From Micromonospora_J zhanjiangensis (lineage in GTDB: Bacteria; Actinomycetota; Actinomycetes; Mycobacteriales; Micromonosporaceae), in NCBI RefSeq assembly GCF_042650605.1, contig NZ_JBHSBN010000069.1, forward strand, positions 1 to 6,978: 6,978 nt of DNA, read 5' to 3'. The number at the start of each line of letters is the position of its first letter. Position 1 is the first letter of the stretch. Under the pieces are notes generated by a model. The model saw only the letters and a list, made by a program, of their open reading frames with translations, did not search any database and was not told where the DNA came from. Shown piece by piece: positions 4,519-6,978 of the stretch. The translations under genes and the position numbers were made by a program.

Positions 4519-4721
4519 CCGACCGGATCACCGTGAACCTGGTCCCTCGCGGACAGACCGCGCTGGACCAGGCGTGCAGCCTCACGCAGGACACGAAGAC
4601 CGAGATCGTCGACCGCGCGCTGGTCGTGTACGACCTGATCCTCGACATCCAGGAGCAGAGCGGGGGCAGGCTGGTCGTCCTCGGCCCCGACGGCGCGACC
4701 GAGCGGATCCACCTGGTGTGA
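4515..4721 (+). CDS. Micro-operon gene 6: 68-aa ribbon-helix-helix-like protein
   Basis: ATG 4515 overlaps the gene 5 stop (ATGA). The N-terminal RITVNLVPRG is a beta strand of the kind that opens ribbon-helix-helix proteins. It is followed by helix A (about 13-24, TALDQACSLT), a DTKTEI turn and helix B (VDRALVVYDLILDIQEQ). A C-terminal strand pair (GRLVVLGPDG) closes the protein. Similar short RITVNLVPR ... DTKTD ... RAL proteins are frequent in actinobacteria and are often annotated only as hypothetical. A DNA-binding or autoregulatory role for the operon is inferred from the fold. It is the last gene of the coupled series; a 266-nt gap follows. Confidence 0.82.
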   Translation: MTDRITVNLVPRGQTALDQACSLTQDTKTEIVDRALVVYDLILDIQEQSGGRLVVLGPDGATERIHLV

Positions 4722-4728
4722 ATCGTGA

Positions 4729-4739
4729 ATCACCGTGAT
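4729..4739 (+). promoter_or_regulatory. ATCAC-C-GTGAT dyad just after the micro-operon
   Basis: A perfect 5+1+5 palindrome lies 7 nt behind the last stop codon. It is too small for a terminator and may be a protein site. There is no other support. Confidence 0.25.
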
Positions 4740-4774
4740 CGATGCGCGTGGTACCAGCGGCAACCGGTAGGCCC

Positions 4775-4804
4775 GAATTCGGCAAGGACGCTTGTGCCGA
4801 ATTC
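4775..4804 (+). repeat. AT-rich inverted repeat GAATTCGGCA ... TGCCGAATTC
   Basis: Two perfect 10-nt arms (4775-4784, 4795-4804) are separated by 10 nt, and the inner CAAG/CTTG can extend the stem with a 2-nt bulge. It stands out in a GC-rich gap between operons. It could terminate the micro-operon, although there is no T tract, or serve as an operator for the next gene. Confidence 0.5.
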
Positions 4805-4974
4805 ATAAGAGATTCCGTCACCGCCGACGGTGCCGGCGCTCCAGCCAACAGGAACCGCCGCTCGCGCTCGACGCGCGCGTACTTTCCCGGGCGAACCGGG
4901 TGACCGCGCGCCCCGCCGGACAGGTCCTCATGACAACAGGCTCCCAGCTGTTCCTGCTCGGTGCGCGCCCGGCC

Positions 4975-4980
4975 TACCTT
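4975..4980 (+). promoter_or_regulatory. -10-like TACCTT for a leaderless start of the winged-helix gene
   Basis: TACCTT fits TAnnnT and is followed by 7 nt and then GTG 4988, the spacing expected when transcription begins at the start codon. The -35 region is unclear. This decides for GTG 4988 over GTG 4961. Confidence 0.35.
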
Positions 4981-4987
4981 GGTGTTC

Positions 4988-5395
4988 GTGGCCACGGGAT
5001 GGACGACCTCGGACGCCTGGGTCTTCTCTGCCATAGCGGGCGACTCGACCGACGACGGCCGCACCCTCAGCCAGGTCGTCGCGAGGGCCGACGGCATCAA
5101 TCACGCCCTGCTGACCGAGGCGGAGTTCACCCGGGCGGTGCGCCGCCTGACCGCCTCCCGTCTCGTCGAGGCCCGACCCGAAACCGACCGCTACCGGCCC
5201 ACCGAGGCGGGACGGGAACTGTACCGACAGCGGATGAGACGCCGCGGCCTGTTCGGCTGGATCGACGTCATACCGGCGGCATTGCGACGGCTGGGCGAGC
5301 CCGGCGACAGCGACTGGTCCTTGACCCCCGGCGTCTTCGACCGGGCGACCCAGCAGTACCTCCACCACGGCACGGCAGCCGCGGGGTCCGGATGA
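4988..5395 (+). CDS. Winged-helix-like DNA-binding protein, hypothetical (135 aa)
   Basis: The frame is open from GTG 4961, but the recognisable protein begins near GTG 4988 (MATGWTTSDAWVFSAIAG) and no Shine-Dalgarno site is present at either. Residues about 9-70 read like a winged-helix fold: first helix around DAWVFSAIA, then LSQVVARADGINHALLTEAE, a recognition helix FTRAVRRLTASRLVEA, and a wing DRYRPTEAGRELY. The last part (GLFGWIDVIPAALRRLGEP, then GVFDRATQQYL) matches small actinobacterial proteins that I remember as unannotated. A transcription-factor role is inferred. It is isolated between the micro-operon and regulator 2 in the same orientation. A later frame of about 650 codons over this region is an artefact. 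Confidence 0.8.
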   Translation: MATGWTTSDAWVFSAIAGDSTDDGRTLSQVVARADGINHALLTEAEFTRAVRRLTASRLVEARPETDRYRPTEAGRELYRQRMRRRGLFGWIDVIPAALRRLGEPGDSDWSLTPGVFDRATQQYLHHGTAAAGSG

Positions 5396-5402
5396 CCGGT
5401 CC

Positions 5403-5448
5403 CCGCGGCCCGCGAGACGTGCCCGGTTCAGATCTTCACGTGCCGCGG
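5403..5448 (+). terminator. Bulged inverted repeat after the winged-helix gene
   Basis: CCGCGGC (5403-5409) plus ACGTG (5417-5421) pair with CACGT (5437-5441) plus GCCGCGG (5442-5448). This gives twelve base pairs with a 7-nt bulge on the left arm and a 15-nt loop, 8 nt past the stop. It may be a terminator insulating regulator 2. No T tract follows. Confidence 0.4.
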
Positions 5449-5479
5449 TCGCCACGGCATCGAGGCTTGGCTGGTCAGG

Positions 5480-5553
5480 AGTACCGTCGACCTCGACGAT
5501 CCGCCGGAGTAGCGCCGGTGGTTCGCCGCCCGGAACGCTCCCTGGGAGGTCCG
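5480..5553 (+). promoter_or_regulatory. Conserved leader/operator of XRE regulator 2 (copy B)
   Basis: Carries AGTACCGTCG (5480-5489), a 10-nt spacer, TCCGCCGGAGTAGCG (5500-5514), GCCGCCC and CTGGGAGG, in the same order and spacing as copy A (2390-2464) apart from one base. TACCGT (5482-5487) is the -10 candidate. Pairing of GTAGCG with CGCTCC has one mismatch here. The inner stem changes from CGGCG/CGCCG-type pairing to CGGTG/CGCCG with a G-T pair, so folding is kept although sequence drifts. GGGAGG (5544-5549) lies 4 nt from the ATG, as in copy A. Confidence 0.65.
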
Positions 5554-6765
5554 ATGCCGGCATGTGTCCGCACCGCCGTCGATCTGCGCTTTCCCGCCGA
5601 GTTGGCCCGGCTGCGCCGGGAACGTGGCCTGTCGCTGCGGGCACTGGCCGGCAAGCTGTACCAGAGCAAGACTCTGCTGCACGAGTTGGAGACCGGCCGG
5701 GCCCGGCCGACCGTGGAGATAGCGGCCCGACTCGACGAGGCACTCGACGCCGGTGGCCGGTTGTCCGGAATGGTCCGCCGGCTCACTGCTCAAGTGCCTG
5801 AAGCGGCCCCCGGCAATGAGCTAAAGGCGTGGGAGCTGGCCCGGCGGGTCGAGGCCAGCGACGTCGGGACCGAGACGGTCGAGCGGCTCGAACGGGCTGT
5901 TGACGAGTTGGCTGGCGCGTACCCGACCACGCGACCGGCCGAGCTGCTGACGGCGGTACGGGCCTATCTGGCGTACCTGCCCCGGCTGCTGGACGGTCGT
6001 GCGACTCTGACGACCCGGCGTCGCCTGATCGTGGCCGGCGGATGGTTGGCGCTTCTGCGCGCCACGGTGCACATCGACCTGCGGCAGCTCGCCGCGGCCG
6101 AGGCGTACCTGCAGACCGCCGACCAACTGGGCGGCCATGCCGAGCACCTGGAGATCCGTGCATGGTGCCGGGAAACCAGGGCGTGGCAGGCGGTGACCTG
6201 CGGCGACTACCGGACGGCGCTGGGCCTGGCGCAGCAGGCGCAGGCGATCGCACCACGGGGAAGCTCAGCGCGCATTCAGTCGGTGGCACAGGAAGGCCGG
6301 GTGTGGGCCCGGATCGGCGACGTGCGCCGGACCCGGCGAGCCTTGGCAGAGCTTGACCGGCTGACCGGGCCGTTGCCGGTGCCGGATCGGCCCGAACACC
6401 ACTACCGGTACGACCCCAGCAAAGCCGCTGCCTACACGGCTACCACCCTCGCCTGGGCCGGCGATCCGGCGGCTGAGGAACACGCCCGAGCGGTACTCGC
6501 CGAGCTGGACCCGGCCGGAGACGGCGGGGCCCGGCCGCGGCGGGTCGCGTCGGCCCGGCTCGACCTGGGCTTGGCGTTGGTCGCGGCCGACGAGCCGGAG
6601 GAAGCCGCGGCGCAGGCCGAGGTCGCGATCGTCTCGGGTCGCGTGGTCCCGTCGAACTGGTGGCGCGCCACCGAGCTGATGGCGGCGGTGGAACGCTCCG
6701 GGGTACGCCGGGCACTCGACCTGCGTGAGGCATACGAGACGTACCGGCCGGTGGGAGTCGCCTGA
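5554..6765 (+). CDS. XRE-family helix-turn-helix regulator with long TPR-like C-terminal region (regulator 2)
   Basis: 403 residues from ATG 5554, set by GGGAGG 4 nt upstream. The same frame is open far upstream, but that part crosses another gene and the shared leader. The DNA-binding domain is at about 14-72 (ARLRRERGLSLRALAGKL, with SKTLLHELETGRARP as recognition region). The rest is helical repeats with well-conserved blocks: ETVERLERAVDELAGAYP, RRRLIVAGGWLALLRATVHI, WCRETRAWQAVTCGDYRTAL, APRGSSARIQSVAQEGR, PVPDRPEHHYRYDPSKA and LVAADEPEEAAAQAE. I recognise this as a large actinobacterial XRE/TPR family; the ligand is unknown. Domain order parallels RRNPP peptide-responsive regulators, but homology to them is not shown. 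It probably controls itself, and possibly regulator 1, through the shared leader. Confidence 0.9.
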   Translation: MPACVRTAVDLRFPAELARLRRERGLSLRALAGKLYQSKTLLHELETGRARPTVEIAARLDEALDAGGRLSGMVRRLTAQVPEAAPGNELKAWELARRVEASDVGTETVERLERAVDELAGAYPTTRPAELLTAVRAYLAYLPRLLDGRATLTTRRRLIVAGGWLALLRATVHIDLRQLAAAEAYLQTADQLGGHAEHLEIRAWCRETRAWQAVTCGDYRTALGLAQQAQAIAPRGSSARIQSVAQEGRVWARIGDVRRTRRALAELDRLTGPLPVPDRPEHHYRYDPSKAAAYTATTLAWAGDPAAEEHARAVLAELDPAGDGGARPRRVASARLDLGLALVAADEPEEAAAQAEVAIVSGRVVPSNWWRATELMAAVERSGVRRALDLREAYETYRPVGVA

Positions 6766-6828
6766 CTCGTCGCCACCATGACGGACGCGTCGATGCCTCG
6801 GCCCAGCAGTGGACGGAAGCGAACTCAT

Positions 6829-6858
6829 TTGTCAGTGCGGAAAGTCACCTGCTAACCT
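6829..6858 (+). promoter_or_regulatory. Sigma-70-like promoter near the right edge
   Basis: TTGTCA (6829-6834) and TAACCT (6853-6858) are separated by 18 nt, the best match to a housekeeping promoter in the window. It would drive the mini-ORF at 6868 and whatever lies to the right. Confidence 0.5.
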
Positions 6859-6867
6859 CGATCGTTC

Positions 6868-6921
6868 ATGGCTGGCGTCGGATGTATCGGCCTCGGGCGA
6901 TTGATCGGTGTTCTCCGATGA
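6868..6921 (+). CDS. Possible 17-codon leader mini-ORF
   Basis: ATG 6868 lies 9 nt after the -10 box TAACCT and encodes MAGVGCIGLGRLIGVLR before TGA 6919-6921. The stop overlaps ATG 6918 by 4 bp. No ribosome binding site is visible, so it would be read from a nearly leaderless transcript. It may be a translationally coupled leader, or chance. Confidence 0.25.
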   Translation: MAGVGCIGLGRLIGVLR

Positions 6922-6978
6922 ATGCGGTCTTGGGGCATGGTGGTGGGCCGTCTGTCGCGGCGGTGGGCGTGGTCTCCT
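6918..6978 (+). CDS. Possible N-terminus of an ORF running off the right edge
   Basis: From ATG 6918 the frame is open to the window end (MNAVLGHGGGPSVAAVGVVS). Only 20 residues are visible, without a recognisable motif or ribosome binding site. Another open frame from ATG 6922 is equally long, so the correct one cannot be chosen. The region 6766-6917 holds only the promoter and mini-ORF described here. Confidence 0.25.
   Translation, partial: MNAVLGHGGGPSVAAVGVVS

Noticed and set aside
4582..5100. 172-codon minus-strand ORF across the gap before the winged-helix gene
   Set aside because: Overlaps gene 6 and the winged-helix gene on the other strand; composition like a shadow frame and no start signal.
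4792..5553. Long upstream extension of the regulator 2 frame (657-codon ORF)
   Set aside because: It overlaps the winged-helix gene in another frame, has Arg/Pro-rich shadow text, and ignores the good ribosome binding site at 5544-5549 before ATG 5554.

Overview
The window is uniformly GC-rich, with GTG starts, TAnnnT-type -10 boxes lying directly before start codons, and protein families typical of filamentous actinomycetes. The host is probably a Streptomyces/Micromonospora-type actinobacterium. This is inferred from composition and family memory; no rRNA or marker gene is present.

Layout. Positions 1-94 hold the last codons of an unidentified ORF. A small conserved hypothetical gene runs leftward at 144-464. 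A second conserved hypothetical gene (from 558) is cut by an IS3-family element (about 642-2169: orfA, orfB with DD35E catalytic residues, 5-bp direct repeats CGTTT at the flanks). The other half of the cut gene resumes at about 2172-2339. The IS orfB carries a 5-bp tandem duplication near its end that shifts its frame past the normal stop.

The right two thirds (2390-6765) form one rightward block. It starts with an XRE/helix-turn-helix plus TPR-like regulator (2465-3463). Next comes a control region with three ACCGGAC repeats spaced exactly 11 bp and a strong hairpin. Six very small genes follow (57, 64, 62, 82, 34 and 68 codons), each overlapping the next by exactly 4 bp (GTGA or ATGA). Two of them are adjacent paralogues with the same C-x2-C-x4-C spacing, a third is rich in Cys/His, one is a single membrane-spanning peptide, and the last looks like a ribbon-helix-helix protein. 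After an intergenic region with an AT-rich inverted repeat come a winged-helix-like protein (4988-5395) and a second XRE/TPR regulator (5554-6765).

The two XRE genes are paralogous in their DNA-binding domains. They also share a conserved leader of about 77 nt that can fold, with identical placement of its blocks and ribosome binding site. This ties both genes to one regulatory circuit around the micro-operon. The function of the micro-operon is not recognisable from sequence. A regulated accessory or signalling module is the best inference, and it is the most interesting content of the window.

The last 210 bases hold a good sigma-70-like promoter, a 17-codon mini-ORF, and the start of an ORF that runs off the window.
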